In this document: one piece after another, positions 34,133 through 46,234 of the stretch
How the letters are laid out: the number at the start of each line of letters is the position of its first letter
How positions within the stretch are numbered: position 1 is the first letter of the stretch
Source: Hysterangium stoloniferum
Taxonomy: Eukaryota; Basidiomycota; Agaricomycetes; Hysterangiales; Hysterangiaceae
Assembly (NCBI GenBank): GCA_015178975.1
Contig: WHVD01000159.1
Coordinates: 120,942-184,941, forward strand
Length of the DNA stretch: 64,000 nt
Direction of reading: 5' to 3'
Notes under the pieces: model-generated
Database searches by the model: none
Told to the model about the DNA's origin: nothing
Seen by the model: the letters and a program-made list of their open reading frames with translations, nothing else
Made by a program: the position numbers and the translations under genes

Positions 34133-37006
34133 ACCTGTACAAGATGGTGCTAGAGCTTGGAGCACACTTGCTTGTCGAATCGTCCACTTTTTTCGCAAGG
34201 TGATTTGGCACTATTGATGTTATCGCGTACCACATCATTCCAATATGGAAAAACGTTCTTCAGACCCGTTCAAATCTTCATTTGTAAGTACCGTCCTCTT
34301 TCGAGTCGCAACATTCAGCACACAGTGACTTGTCCTAAATTACCACATCCCACCTTCCTACATGGACGTGGCTAGCGACGGGAGAATAAACGGAGACGGA
34401 CCTGGATGAAAAAACTCCGAAGAACTCTTTTTTTTAGCACATACATATTGTGGCGTTCCAAATTCCAGTCTTGCATCCGGATACCCACCGGGCCGCCAGC
34501 TGGCCTATGATTAGCCTTCCCCCTGAAAACTGCAATCTGGATGTATTATTAAGCTTCCAAGTGCGATGCTTGCAATAAAGATGGTGTCAGCAGTCCAGAT
34601 ATGGATGTGTCTATCTATGTCATAACACTTCTGAAGTGTATTGCATTTCGTTGCATGGGTGGTGCGCCAGTATATATTCCGAAGGGCCTTCTACTACACG
34701 ATGTACACCAAAATACAGTCATATGTATATCACTCGACGGCGTTGACTTCGTCCGACTTGGACAAATAGCGAATCTTCGGGGAGTCCTGAAACATAGAAG
34801 CAGTGCTTCCCAGGCTCTTGGGGCAACGGTCATCATTGTCATATTCATGCGCCCTGGAAAACAAAGACATATCGCAAGGAAAATGGAATGGTTAAAATAA
34901 TATCCTGATAACGAGGCAGGAGTGACACCTATTTAAACCACAAAGGAGACGACGCCATCGGCACGAAGCAGGGGCAGGCACCTAGGTCGAATTATGGCTC
35001 TATTGGCCGAGTGCGTGAAATGGGCGATTAAATGGACATCATTGGCCACTCGCATCTTGGATCTCGTAAACTCTAAGGAGCACATGGACCCACGTGCTTG
35101 TGCTTGACACCTCGGACTTGCCCCAGGCGGGCGATGCAATTGTTGTTTGACATGTGTGGCGTATTGTCAGTTACGGCATTTACCATGAATGATTTATCAA
35201 AGATACTGATAAGACGTGTGGTGGTTGGGGTTCTGCTTTTGACTTTGTGACTTGGGTGGTCTGCGTTGTACCTTGAAACAGAGTACATCTTCGTCGGATA
35301 AGCTTCGAAATATGTGATTGTGATAGGGGGCATTATCGTTGATCGCCTGACGACCTCAATACAACAATTATTAGATACGGCCCAAGTCGAGCTCTGCGCA
35401 ATACGCCGAATATACTATGCTTCTAGACTGACAGGGGAGAGACTACTAGTAGCATCCATCCTTCAGCTGAAATGATTAATGATTGGAAGGTGCTGTAATA
35501 AATCAAGACGCGGAATTGGCGACTGGTCTAGAATTTGCAGAAATGGCGCCGATACGGAAAATAGTCCTGGAGAAGATTGACACTTTGGTAACTTGCCGTC
35601 GTATGCGCTGTCTAGCAGGCACAATAGACATAAATAGAGTGTAAGAAGCAATGAGAGCATATGCAAAGTGCATAGTCAACCTATCTCGCGAAATGGTTAA
35701 ACCCGGTAATCGGGAATCAATCACTCGACGTCAGGCACGTCCCTAAGCGCTCTTTGAAGACGCCAAACTTGAAGGCTCCGTCCTTGTACAAGTGTACAAG
35801 TTGGTTTCTCAAAGCACTTCATTGTGAAAGAGGAGGTGAGCCGTTCAATTATACCAAAAGCGATAATTTGAACACAGATATTCGCCCCCTTTTACCATTT
35901 TTGTCAGATCACGTAGTTCCACATGTAACCCATCAAATAAACAAAGGATTAATTGTTGAATCAATTCATATACACGGATATGGACTGGCGTCGAGAGAGA
36001 ATTTTGATCCAGGCGAACTGAGACATTATGGCCCTAAACGTAACTTACCTACCTTCTTTTCAAACTGAAAAAAACATAATTGAAGATAATTGAAGGTGAC
36101 AGGGGGGGGGGGGTTGATACCATTTTGGCTGCCTATTATGACTAGAAGCTTCAAGAATGCTTCCAAGTGATGGAAGAAACTTGCAGATCGGGCCGAGAAC
36201 AATGCGGAGCAGGAACCAGCAAGGTTGAATATCTGCAGTGGTGAGTATATAACTTTAAGCCTCGAAGGATCAACGGGGCAGAATAGAAGAGAGAGCGTCC
36301 GTCTTTCTGCCAACTTGTCACCAAAGAATAATTACATTGATATCGGAAGGGCGAGCTGTGTATGTTTAACCTGAATGGCTTCGATAAACAGGAGGAGGAC
36401 AAACCGAGATCCGGACATGTGAAGGTTTGTTTCCCAGTCCGTACGGCTGGAGTATGGATTCATATATCAAACGCTGTTACGTAGCATGAAATATGGCAGA
36501 GCCTACGAATTCTACCCCGTGTTGTAGCATTCGGGCCGTGGACCACCGTTAATGTTTATCGGCGGTATAACAGAGTACAAGCAGCAAGATCTTGTCGGCA
36601 AATGATGTCCTAATAGCCGATATCAGGAAGTAGAGCGTCGCAACATTCTAGAAGGACTGCTCTTTACCAGATTTATCCTGACAAGCGGCACGTCAATGTT
36701 AAATATTATATATAGGTCGATTTAAGCTCCAGGTATTGCGTGCTGCTTTCAATGAGGCATAGACCTTATTTGGAAGGGCCAACCTTAAGCTTCAAGCTTT
36801 ACTACAATCTCACGGGCCGCAAAGGATTTAGTGAAGAATCTTCGCGAGAATCAATTAGGCAGGATTAATAGGGGTAAAGCGGGACAGTCCATGCAATAAG
36901 ATGTGCGACCACATGTCGATTCCTTATGTCTCTGTGTGGTCCCTATGTTATTTCAACCCTGTGTATTATTGTTCGTCTGTATATGGTAATGGAATTTCTA
37001 CAGTGT

Positions 37007-37143
37007 TATCCAACACTCTTTCTCACTGTAGATACTCCTCCTCACATGGAAGTCCTGTTGTCTAAGACCTAGTAAATATCCAACGCTCTTTCTCACTGTA
37101 GATACTCCTCACATGGAAGTCCTGTTATCTAAGACCTAGTAAA
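37007..37143. repeat. About 70-bp tandem pair at the edge of a copia remnant
   Basis: The block from ATCCAAC[AG]CTCTTTCTCACTG to CTAAGACCTAGTAAAT is present twice, differing by a CTC indel and a few bases. It lies immediately 3' of the copia RNase H remnant, and may therefore be duplicated non-coding or LTR-edge sequence of that element. Confidence 0.65.
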
Positions 37144-37427
37144 TTGCAAAGATAAGTAAACTTGGAAGGTTCCAGTGCTTTAGTGAAGATATCAGCAAGA
37201 TTATTTGCAGTGTTGACATATTGTAAGGCAAAATTGCCAGCATGGACCCACTCATGAAGGAAGTGGTATTTAATATCAATATGTTTGACCTGGGAGTGTA
37301 AGACGGGATCCTCAGATAAGTGGCATTTTATTGCAAAGGATAGTGTGGATTCAGGGTAAGGAAAATGAATCCCCATGAATAATGCCCAGAGCCAGCTAGC
37401 CTCCTTGGGCAAATATACGAGAGACAC
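37138..37427 (-). pseudogene. Ty1/copia RNase H fragment
   Basis: About 90 residues on the minus strand read as the C-terminal end of a copia polyprotein: HIDIKYHFLHEWV, then LQYVNTANNLADIFTKAL and a final LCNLLGL. This parallels HLDLRTYWLRQEV...LPTSEMPADLLTKPL at the end of the intact polyprotein at 57632-61876, but is clearly a different family. The 5' side is lost at about 37430. No LTR could be delimited with certainty. Confidence 0.8.
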
Positions 37428-37589
37428 ACAGGTTGTTCAGCAAGGAGGCAAGAATTTGAGTGCCCAATGACTCAGTCGAACCTGTTAGCACAACAACCTC
37501 CTTGGAGTACAGTGTTTTGGCTGCTCCATTTTCGGGCACTCACATTTCTGGCAGCTGTGCCGTATACTTCGAGACAAATTCTTCCATAC

Positions 37590-38100
37590 GATGAACCTAC
37601 GCAGCATGCCCCCATCCACGTACTGCACGCACGCACCCATATTCGTGCGCCACACCCATACGCCCGCACCTGCGCAGCGCACCTACGCAGCCACATGCCT
37701 GCGCTGTCGCACTCGCATCCATGCACTGCACACCCACGTCCATGCGCCGCAGCCATACACCTGCACTTACGCAGCATACTTGCGCGCCCATGCGACATGT
37801 GAAGTGCTCGCGTAGTGTGCTTGCGCACCCATGCAATGTGTTCGCATGCCCGCACAGTGTGCTTGTGCACTGTGTGATGTGTTCATGCACCCGCACAGCA
37901 TGCTTGTGCACCTGTGCAGCTATGTGCTCATGCACTGTACCCAGCTCTCGACCGTTTCATTGGCGAGACTGGTGACATAGCCATTTACACACTGCCACAC
38001 CCATATCCATGTGCTGCACCCATACTCCTGCACACTTGCGCCTATGTGCTCATGCACTGCACCCCACTCTCGACTGTTCTATCAGCGAGAGTGGTGACAA
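37590..38100. repeat. Low-complexity CA/GC-rich minisatellite-like region
   Basis: Irregular short motifs such as CATGC, CGCAC, GCACC and TGCGC fill the region, leaving long but meaningless open frames on both strands. Towards the right, a block of about 60 bases beginning CTATGTGCTCATGCACTG and containing CTCTCGAC...GGTGACA occurs twice about 122 bases apart (37919-37978 and 38041-38100). Confidence 0.6.
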
Positions 38101-38206
38101 AGTCGTTTGCATGCTCTTGCTGGCAATAGGTGACGATCCTGTATGTGCCTTCTCCTATACCCCCTATACTGCCCCCCTGTTGTGACATTGTTGTTCCAGA
38201 ACAATC

Positions 38207-39660
38207 TCACAACATCACGATTGTCCCCCATACGACATAGATTTTGAGGGAGCGTCCTGGGTCAAATGGGAATGTATCTGTCCTTGGCATGGTCTGTCGA
38301 GAGGTGTCCAGCATGGTGTGTCCGTGATTGCCTTTCATTTGCAGAAACTTCATCAGTGCCCCCCATTCTGGGATTAGGGGTTTATGTCGACAAATTCCCA
38401 GTGGTATCTCCATGGGAAAGCTTTTGTCGAATCCTGCAAGATGGGATGGCTTTACCGTTGGTGAGTTCTGTCCCATGCCTTTTATATCCTTAAAACCATC
38501 ATCTGATTTCTGCTCCCCAGTTCCCAGGCCTCTATCGCAATTCCAATCGTTCAAGTTATTGGATGACTTGTTGGAAGGTCCACTCGGGGAAGTAAATGGG
38601 ATAGGATGGATAGATGATGGATGGTGAGATTCGTCAGGACACTGCGAATCTCGACCTGAGAATGATGGGGAACTGGAGACGACTTTGACTGTGATCTTTT
38701 CCATAGACACATTCGAGGAAGACAACTGTCCCTTTTTGTCAGTTGATCTGGCATGGATCCCAGGACATTCTTCATGAAAGGGACTAGAGCTGGAGGATGA
38801 AGATGTGTGTTCTGGCTCATCAAATCCACTGAGCAATTCCACCATCATCTTGTTACATCTCTCCAGGTTATGCATCAATTTCGACCTGAGAGTAAAGTAG
38901 GTGAAACACACATTCGAGGGTTTACCATATATGGATTCCTTCAACATTTGAATGTATATGAAATCTGTATCGACCTTTGGCACGATGTGGTCTCCTCCGA
39001 GCAATACATGCATAATCTGTAGCAAATCATCATGCACACAAAGTAAATCGGAGAGCAGAATGAACAATTCCATCTTGATACCCGCTATTCCCTTTTCTCA
39101 GAAAAGCATCACTTCATTTGACCACCTTGGGATTAACTTTGTTACCTCATTGAGAGTTCCAGGCCAAGTGAATAAGTCCTGTGCCGATATGATGCCATGG
39201 TACCTTCCCAGCCAGATGGCTATTCTCGTAGGCATGGATGGGTACTTTGTCTTGTAATCCTTTGTGGCAATGACAACCTTATCCCTCGAAACTCGAGAAG
39301 CATAATAGGAGCTCCACTTCACATTGACAGGCTCCGAATAAAGTAGTTGGCCACAATGCTCGAGCATAACTTGTCTTGGCGGGAAGACCAGGGTATCCTT
39401 CATGAAGATGCGAGCATTTTGCCTTTCCAAGGGACTCGACTGCTCGAAGTTCGAGTTACCTTTTATTTGACCAGATTCACAATGCTCAGCGTGCAAGAAG
39501 TTCCAGACAGCGTTTTGCGAAGTTGTGGATGTTGACAGCTTGCAGCTGTGTAGTTAGAATTTCGTATTGAATATAAAAAGAGATTTTCTTCGTAGGGAAA
39601 GTACGGTCCAGCCCGGATCACCACTGTGAAGAGTGGCGGAAGTTCTGACCATTCTATATA
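38207..39660 (-). pseudogene. Unknown protein gene, one frame with a single internal TGA
   Basis: A minus-strand frame from 39496 to 38207 is open for about 430 codons except one TGA at 39098-39100. An original CGA arginine would restore the frame. The product would have an N-terminal part with GRYHGIISAQDLF, then a hydrophobic helix (MELFILLSDLLCV) and a Ser-rich linker with a seven-serine run, and a basic tail. Upstream, an exon with ATG at about 39655, a GTACTT donor and an ACACAG acceptor may lead in, but a frameshift separates it. I do not recognise the family. It could be a transposon accessory gene or a lineage-specific gene; codon usage and CpG content look like its repeat-rich surroundings. 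Confidence 0.4.
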
Positions 39661-40112
39661 CGAAGAAATGAGTAGAAAGGAAGGATATTGACCTATTCGG
39701 TGCAATATAGGAGAAAGTGAGAGAAAGAGCACGAGATGACGAAGGAGTCAACGAGTGCAATGGTTCGAGTGGAGGCCTCGACTATTACAGTTCGAGGCCA
39801 GAAGTGCTCAGTAGTTCAGATACTGCTACTTATGTAGTAGCTGACACATTACCCTGATCACCGCTTGTAGTAGACCTAGTTTGTGTCTTATGAGTGGTGG
39901 TTCTTGGGTTAAAGTGTGTCTGAGTTCTAATTGGTGCTGAGTGCACCCACAAGTATACACAATGCTTCGAACTAATGAAATATGCAATATTCGAAGAATA
40001 TGAAAGATAGAAAAATATGAATAGAATATGTAAAATATAAATAAAATAAAAGGAGTGTTTTACCACAATGAAACTGTGGTAAAAGCATACTCCTCACACA
40101 CCGATGCCGATG
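39661..40112. other. AT-rich spacer without a gene
   Basis: No frame or family was recognised. Sequence around 39990-40055 is A/T-rich with AATATG and AATAAAAT motifs; no other structure stands out. Confidence 0.3.
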
Positions 40113-40540
40113 CCCTACCACACTCCCCCAGCCCCACCCCATCTCTCCCGCCTGCCTGCCCCCTCTTCCGGCATTCTCGCCTGTCACAGTACCCCCGTAT
40201 TGCCCATCTCCACTCCAAGACAGACACCACATCATGATCGAGGACATGGCAGCGGATGCACCAGCGCCCTACTGCACCCTCCAGCCAGCCCACCAGCCCC
40301 ACCCCATATCTCTCTCATCTCCCCCTCTTCCAGCATTCTCGCCAGTCATGGTACCCCCGTATCGCCCATCTCCACTCCAAGAAAGACATCACATTGTGAT
40401 CGAGGATGCAGCGGTGGATGCACTGATGCCCTACCGCACCCCATGTCTCTCTTTCTCTCTCTCCCCCTCTTCTGGCATTCTCGCCTGTCTCGGTACTCGT
40501 ATCATCCATCTCCATCCCGCTGCACCACCAAGACAAAGAG
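40113..40540. repeat. Three tandem units of about 155-162 bp
   Basis: Units begin at 40113, 40267 and 40429 with CCCTACNNCACC and share CCCCTCTTC[CT][GA]GCATTCTCGCC, a run ending CCATCTCCACTCC, and GATCGAGGA...GCAGCGG. The third unit is partial. The plus strand is open across them and would encode a Pro/Ser-rich repetitive segment, so they might lie in the 5' exon of the gene read further right; this is not established. Confidence 0.65.
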
Positions 40541-40813
40541 TCCCAGTTTACACCACCATCAACCCCGCCAAGCCACGCTGTCGTACAGTCAGGACTGCCT
40601 ATATCCCAGCACCACATTTGGTGGCACACAAGAGAGTGGGAGGAGCAGCTATGAGGTGTCTGTCACCATCATGGTGCGTATTCTCCACTTCTACAAAAAG
40701 CAGTTGAAGTTGAACCACGATGACTGCCTCTGAATGCTTGTCATTTCTTATCATGCTATGTATATATGTCAACATTATATTTACAGTACTAATGCTCGGT
40801 TTTACTTACATAG

Positions 40814-42060
40814 GATGTGGACTTTTAGCTCCTCATTCCTATGTGGGCTACCTCTGCATTCACGGTCTAACTGATGACTGGACACAATATGCCTTCATCA
40901 TGGAAAACTGGAGTGCATCTGAAATGGAAGATATGACCCACTGGGGGCGACACCAGGTCAGGTTGTTACCATGAATTGCCTTGCTCTCTCTCTTGCTGTG
41001 GGTGAGACTGCCACAATGTAGTTGTGAGTTTCTTGACCCTGTTTTGGAAATGTGACTGGATTCTAATGGTATTTTATTAGGTTCCAAGCATTATGGACAC
41101 ATCTACCAACCCTACTACTGCATCTTCTGTTCCATCAGCCTGCCCCCATCCCAGAAAGCTACAGATACCGCTTCTGAGGATTCCTCTGTCCCAGCATCAT
41201 CATTGTCCTCTTTTGCCCTCTTCAGGACAATGTCCTCTTCCGATGCCAAAACCAACGCCGCCCACCACCAAACCATCACCATCAGCAGCAAAAGGATCAG
41301 GCCTAGGAAGCATATCTGCAAGCACTTGGGTATTGACAAGGAATGCGGGTGCAATACATAGTGCATGTAACTACTTGAACTACTATCTCACTAGTCAAAA
41401 TGGTGATCGTCAACAGGTCATGTTTGCTTATTGGTGATGTCCTGTTTTTTCCTCTTACATGGTGGCAAAACAACGGTCTTAAGGGCCTGAGTTAAACAGC
41501 ATGTATGCAGGACATACATGGTACGTTTCCTCCAAATACAGTTTCTTTCGATGATTACTGACCCCTATAATATAATCATTTTAGTGGCAAAGCATTTGCA
41601 TGAGAAACAATGTCTGACAACGTAACACCTTACCAACCCACCACTACCACTACTACCGTCACTATAACAAATGTGATATGGTATGGGTGGTGAAGTCAAA
41701 GAGGAGCTCCCACCCATTTTCCTTCTGCATCATCAATGAGGTGGCAATAGATAAGAGCTGGACTTGATTCTGGGGCAGGGTGGGATCAATGGGGAAAAGA
41801 AGGGGTAGAACCAAATCACAGTATTTTTCTTGTGTATGTAGTTAAATATTGCCACATTGGATGTATTTTAAACCAATCTATGTGAATGATCACTTTGAAA
41901 AAGTCACTGTATTCGTGTATTGTCTCAGATTGATTTATTGAGTAACAAGGGCAAAGTTTGCCTCTGCCTTCTCAAGGTTTGTCAAAGGGATGTTGCCAAA
42001 GTTGAAGCACATGCATACAACTACTTCAACAAAGAAATGTGGCTGTTCTATGACAAAAAA
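40814..42060 (+). pseudogene. Coding remnants upstream of the tyrosine recombinase gene, function unknown
   Basis: Exon-like stretches: 40814-40956 (acceptor ACATAG, donor GTCAGG) reads YVGYLCIHGLTDDWTQYAF and ends MTHWGRHQ; it joins at 41081 to VPSIMDTSTNPTTASS. A frame change is needed after about 41150 to continue as a Ser-rich segment ending KECGCNT at 41360. A further stretch at 41932-42060, after an acceptor-like CTCAG, reads IDLLSNKGKVCLCLLKVC and stops at TAA, overlapping the recombinase ATG by a few bases. No family was recognised. These could be exons of one decayed gene carried by the same transposon, or a fused 5' part of the recombinase. Confidence 0.35.
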
Positions 42061-44065
42061 TAAGCCAAAGCCGGCAAGACTGTCCGTTGCTGAGTTAAAA
42101 ATGGTCAAAGACATCTCAGTGAAAGAGCATGGATTTGCCAAAACTACAAACATTAAATATAACCAACGGGTTCGTGAGGCAAGAATGTGGTTGAAGGAGC
42201 TGGTGGAAACCGAACAATCCCTGACTATTCCTCCAGGGGCTAATGAACTAGGTTGCCACCTAGGCAGTTTTGACTGGACACCAGGAGAGCTAGAAGGCGC
42301 TTTCAACAATATACCAACTCAGGCTTCACCTTGGATTCTTGGATTATTCATTGCATACAAGTGCTTCACCCAGAAGACTAAAGTGACAACAGCATGGCAG
42401 ATACATACAGCATTCAAACAGGTGTGGGAAACTGTGTATGTAAAAATAAAACTACTCGTGTCTTCTTCTACTGATGTTGTATGGTACATATATACATAAT
42501 TAGGGACCCTAACGGAAGATGGTCTGGCCCCTGGCGGTGGGATCATGAGAAAGGGACTGGTTGTGGCAATCCAGCAATTCTCGAGATGTTGAACGCATCA
42601 TTGATGCCATCAAATGGTGTGACGGAAATGAGGGAAGCCGTTCACACTCCATGGCAATGACGAAACAGGATATGGACAAAATAATTCAATGGTCAAATCA
42701 ACTCTGTCCAGATTCGATGCTAGAAGAACTGGGGAAGCTATCCCAGGGAGAATACTGGAAGCAACTTCCCTTTGTAGTGAAGCACTTTATGATGCATTTG
42801 CTACAAGTGGATTCACCCTATGGACCCGGTGTGTCTTTGTAGCTACATATTAATAGAAGTGAAATGCCCATGAATTTGAACTATTTAATTTATTTCAGAA
42901 ATTTCAAACTTGCCAAGCTACAGTATAAACATATCACCCTAGACCTCAAGACAAATGACGATTACAAATACACCTACTTCAAGGTCTCTTTATTCAATAG
43001 GAAGAACTGGGCTCACCATCAAACCAGGGATGAAATTATACACAGTTAGTTCACTCTCTCTTTGAATGACCCACTCTGATGTATATATTTTAATTTGGAA
43101 ATGAATTACAAAAAAAGGGCACGAATATCATATATACGAGCAGCCGGAGAATCCAAATATCGACATGCACTTCCACTTTCTTCGATGGTTCCAATTTTCC
43201 AACCAATTCATCTACCACTGTCTGCTGGAAGTGGACGACTATATTTTCCCTGCCATAGGCTCAAATGGAATTGCCCGGATCGAGACTCCCATTCCCCATG
43301 ATACCATTCAAAAATGGCTTGACAAGTTTTTTGAGGCATGTGAGATCAATTTAGGTCGAGGCCGGCTGACCACACACTGTTTTCGCCGAGGTGGAGCGCA
43401 GTATTGTTTTATGTATGCACACTTTGGGAAGCGATGGAGTCTGGCAATCATTCGATGGTGGGGAGGGTGGGCTGAAGGAGAACATGTATGTAGGCTTGAT
43501 TTTTTTTATGTTTTGGAATGGATATCTAACCAACCTCTAACTAAACCCCCTAACCCAACCCCTAACCCCACAATAATCACAGTGGGACACCCTGATTCGG
43601 TACCTTTTGTATGAACTATACCATTATGAAGAATCACACGGTGATGCACTCTGGCCAATCTCTCATGAAGCCGATAAGTCCTTTCTCAGTGAACACGTTG
43701 AGTCACGGCCACCTTCCAAATCTGAGCTACATGAGATGATGGTGGCACAGGCAAAAGCACTCGAAGAAAAAATCCTCACTTCTTTAACTGCTGCCCCCAT
43801 CATCTTTGCTGCTTCAGGCGACACAAATACCGGCCATGCAGCAGCAGGGGACAATCCTGGCCCACACTCTCGAACATCCCAAATGACACCAAACGAGATC
43901 AATGCAAACACAAACACAAAAAACCCTGCCATGCTCACCTTGCCAGAAAACCACAGGCTGTGTATCCCCTCAATCACACGGAAAGGCCCACTCCATTTGT
44001 GCTGGAAACAGATAATTCACGATTGGGAAAGTGCTGATCCATCCTGTGGCCATTATGTCCCACTC
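42050..44065 (+). pseudogene. Crypton-type tyrosine recombinase gene, 5' part
   Basis: Five exons are visible: 42050-42435, 42504-42828, 42899-43044, 43118-43485 and 43583-44065, with canonical introns. Exon 1 gives a helical core-binding domain. Exons 3-4 give the catalytic domain: an early Arg in FNRKNW, YEQPENP, THCFRRGG with the HxxR signature, and RWWGGWAEGEH. Exon 5 begins WDTLIRYLLYELYHY with candidate nucleophile tyrosines. A Ser/Asn-rich linker and the start of a C-terminal domain (PLHLCWKQIIHDW) follow, resembling the GCR1-type DNA-binding domain of fungal Cryptons. A one-base deletion near 42578 shifts the frame between GNP and SRDVERIID, and an 8.1-kb retrotransposon interrupts exon 5 at 44065. 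Terminal sequences of the element cannot be set; Cryptons lack long inverted repeats. Confidence 0.75.
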
Positions 44066-44905
44066 TGTTACGACCGGACAATCCCGCCGGACTCCGGGCA
44101 CTAACCCGTATGCCCCCACGCACTACAAGCACCAATTGTCTGTTTATAGGATTTCCCGCCCGGACTCCGTTATATCAAGACTTGTTACATTTAACCTCAT
44201 TACGACACATATCAGTCACCAGACTTCCCCCGGACTCCATCTCTGTCTATGTCTGTCTTCGTCCCACGCATCAGTCACCAGACCCCGCTCAGAATCCCAT
44301 CACCGCTCTAATCGAGCCCCGTTCCCGTTTTAGTCAAATGACCTGTCACGATTTAGGACTCCACTCCTGCTCCATTTCCCGTTATGGGTTATGCTTTGTC
44401 ATGATTCGGACTCTGCTCCGTTCCGTTCCGTTCCTAACACCAATTTGGTGTTTACTATTCCCGTTTTATGTTTTGTTAGTTTCGTTTTGTCATTACTGGA
44501 TTTGGTATGTCATTCACTCCATGGTCTATATAAACTGGCAGATGTTGTACATACAATCCAGTCAGAAAATTAGCTTAGATTCCCCCCAGTAATCTAATAA
44601 CATTTTCCGCTCTAAAACCTTACTTGATTCACATCGCTCGCACTAGTTGGAGCCCATGGGCTCCGGCGCATCTATCTCTCTCAACTATCTCGACTCACGA
44701 CCCACAACCTCTGACTTATGACCCACGACCCCCGACTTATGACCTACGACCCATGAACCCTGCCCGGACTCCCCGGGATTCCTGTCCGTCTGTTTGAAAT
44801 TGGACAACATGATCTAGTGAGGGTGCAGCCTATAAGCTGAAGCCAAGTCCTACCGGATATCCCGCAGGTTTCTCCGGAAACCTGGCCTGTGTGTGTATCC
44901 TAACA
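44066..44905 (+). repeat. 5' LTR of the chromovirus
   Basis: 840 bases, TGTTACGACC...TCCTAACA. It is rich in GGACTCC motifs and in a run of ACGACC/TATGACC repeats around 44695-44755. A TATATAA-like box (GGTCTATATAAAC, about 44523-44535) is a plausible promoter. Confidence 0.92.
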
Positions 44906-44941
44906 GTATTTTCTGACTAATACTCGCAGATTGTTTTTATT

Positions 44942-46234
44942 ATGCCACCAAGAAGAAGTACACGCACACAGTCATCATTACCTGGACTGTCGACTCTTCA
45001 TTCCCCATTAACTCTGTATGCCAGTCAGACGCTTGCGAACCAGTTGGAAACCATGGAAGAAGCCCGTATCGAAGAAGTCCTGGAAAATCAGGACGAATCC
45101 AAGCACAAGGACGATTCCGTGGCCCCCAACAAGGGCAAAGGTGTTGAAATTCCTCTCGAAAATCCTCCGCCTATTCAACGACCACACTTGGGGGATCCTA
45201 CTTCTGAATTTTTAGCAGGTACTATAGATAAATTCATGATGCACCTGCTTGAAGAACGAAAGAAAAAGGAACAAGAATCTCCACGGTCAAAAGTCAATGC
45301 TCCAGAACCCTTCACGGGTTCCAACCCAAACAAACTCTCTACTTTCCTCATGCAATGTCGCTTCAATTTCTGTGATTGTGCCACTGCATTCTCCACGGAC
45401 TCCCGAAAAGTCAACTATGCACTTTCATATTTGTCGGGATCCGCGTTGAAATGGTTCGAACCGGCTTTTAGTGGGATTTCCGAGGAAGAGCCGCTCTGGC
45501 TTGAAAATTGGGAGGCTTTTGTTGAGGAGCTTGAAACCAACTTCAGCCCATATGACCCGACAGGAGAAGCCGAGAATAGTCTCACAAATTTTCATATGAA
45601 GGACATGCAGCGTATCACGGACTACATCGTCCAATTCAATAATCTTGCAGCTCGTTGTCAGTGGGGTGATCCCGCTCTCCGCCACCAATTCTCCACCAGT
45701 CTGCCGTCCCACCTTAAAGACAAAGTCTCAAAAGGAGAAGATGGCAAGCCAAAAACCCTGTCCCGTATGTTCCTCAAAGCTCAAAATGTGGATGCACTTT
45801 ATTGGGAACGTCGTGCGGAAGTTGCCCGCGAGACCTCCACAGACAAAGTAAACAAGTCCACGGCCAATAAAAACAACAACAATAATTTGTCAACCAGCAA
45901 CCAGAACTCCATGCAATCCGACAAGAAGAACGATAAAAAGTCTTCAAACAACAACAACAATAAGGACAATAAGGACAATAACAAGGGTCAACAGTCTGGC
46001 AAGCAAGCTGGAAAACCCAACCTCTCAGGCAAACTCGGACCCGATGGCAAATTGACCCCACAGGAAAGACAATGTCGTATGGACAACAACCTCTGTCTCT
46101 TGTGCGGGAAACCCGGTCATCGAGTCCCGGAATGTCCGCTGGCAAAAGCAAACTCTTCAAAGGGTCAAACAGCCAAGGCCTCCACGGAAACCCCGTCGAA
46201 GGACAAACCAGCTTCCGACTCGAAAAAAGAGTAA
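44942..46234 (+). CDS. Gag protein of the chromovirus
   Basis: An ATG 36 bases after the LTR opens a 430-residue frame with no interruption. The N-terminal third is charged. A retrotransposon-gag core follows (about residues 115-290, with FLMQCRFNFCDCA and LSGSALKWFE), then an Asn/Lys-rich linker (about 310-365). One zinc knuckle CLLCGKPGHRVPEC (C-x2-C-x4-H-x4-C) sits at about 385-398, and the C-terminal tail is basic. Its role is formation of the particle that packages the element RNA. It ends at TAA 46232-46234, just after an A6 run that could shift ribosomes into pol. Frame integrity contrasts with the broken pol. Confidence 0.92.
   Translation: MPPRRSTRTQSSLPGLSTLHSPLTLYASQTLANQLETMEEARIEEVLENQDESKHKDDSVAPNKGKGVEIPLENPPPIQRPHLGDPTSEFLAGTIDKFMMHLLEERKKKEQESPRSKVNAPEPFTGSNPNKLSTFLMQCRFNFCDCATAFSTDSRKVNYALSYLSGSALKWFEPAFSGISEEEPLWLENWEAFVEELETNFSPYDPTGEAENSLTNFHMKDMQRITDYIVQFNNLAARCQWGDPALRHQFSTSLPSHLKDKVSKGEDGKPKTLSRMFLKAQNVDALYWERRAEVARETSTDKVNKSTANKNNNNNLSTSNQNSMQSDKKNDKKSSNNNNNKDNKDNNKGQQSGKQAGKPNLSGKLGPDGKLTPQERQCRMDNNLCLLCGKPGHRVPECPLAKANSSKGQTAKASTETPSKDKPASDSKKE
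46221..46234 (+). promoter_or_regulatory. Candidate -1 ribosomal frameshift site between gag and pol
   Basis: Six A residues (46223-46228) lie in the gag frame as AAA AAA, followed by GAG and the gag stop TAA. Pol is in the -1 frame, is open upstream of this point, and continues after it as KRVSNPADSM into the protease. The site is homopolymeric rather than a textbook heptamer; no downstream pseudoknot was assessed. Confidence 0.5.

Larger units (their letters stand above)
29833..37006. other. Long stretch with no confident gene; simple and telomere-like repeats
   Basis: The first few hundred bases are presumably the upstream region of the bHLH gene. No conserved family was recognised elsewhere. 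A minus-strand open frame at 31292-31693 (RRELEDLAKVAIRGYY) with a possible intron, and a plus-strand one at 33139-33582 without an ATG start, are the longest candidates; I would not call either. Repeats seen: poly-A at 30886-30900, an AT run at 31187-31207, degenerate telomere-like repeats at 31896-31948, a GA run at 32299-32322, a 42-bp tandem pair at 34052-34132 and a poly-G at 36103-36113. Confidence 0.35.

Noticed and set aside
37590-38000. Overlapping Ala/His/Cys-rich frames on both strands
   Set aside because: The region is low-complexity CA/GC DNA; frames on both strands repeat the same short motifs and look nothing like protein domains.
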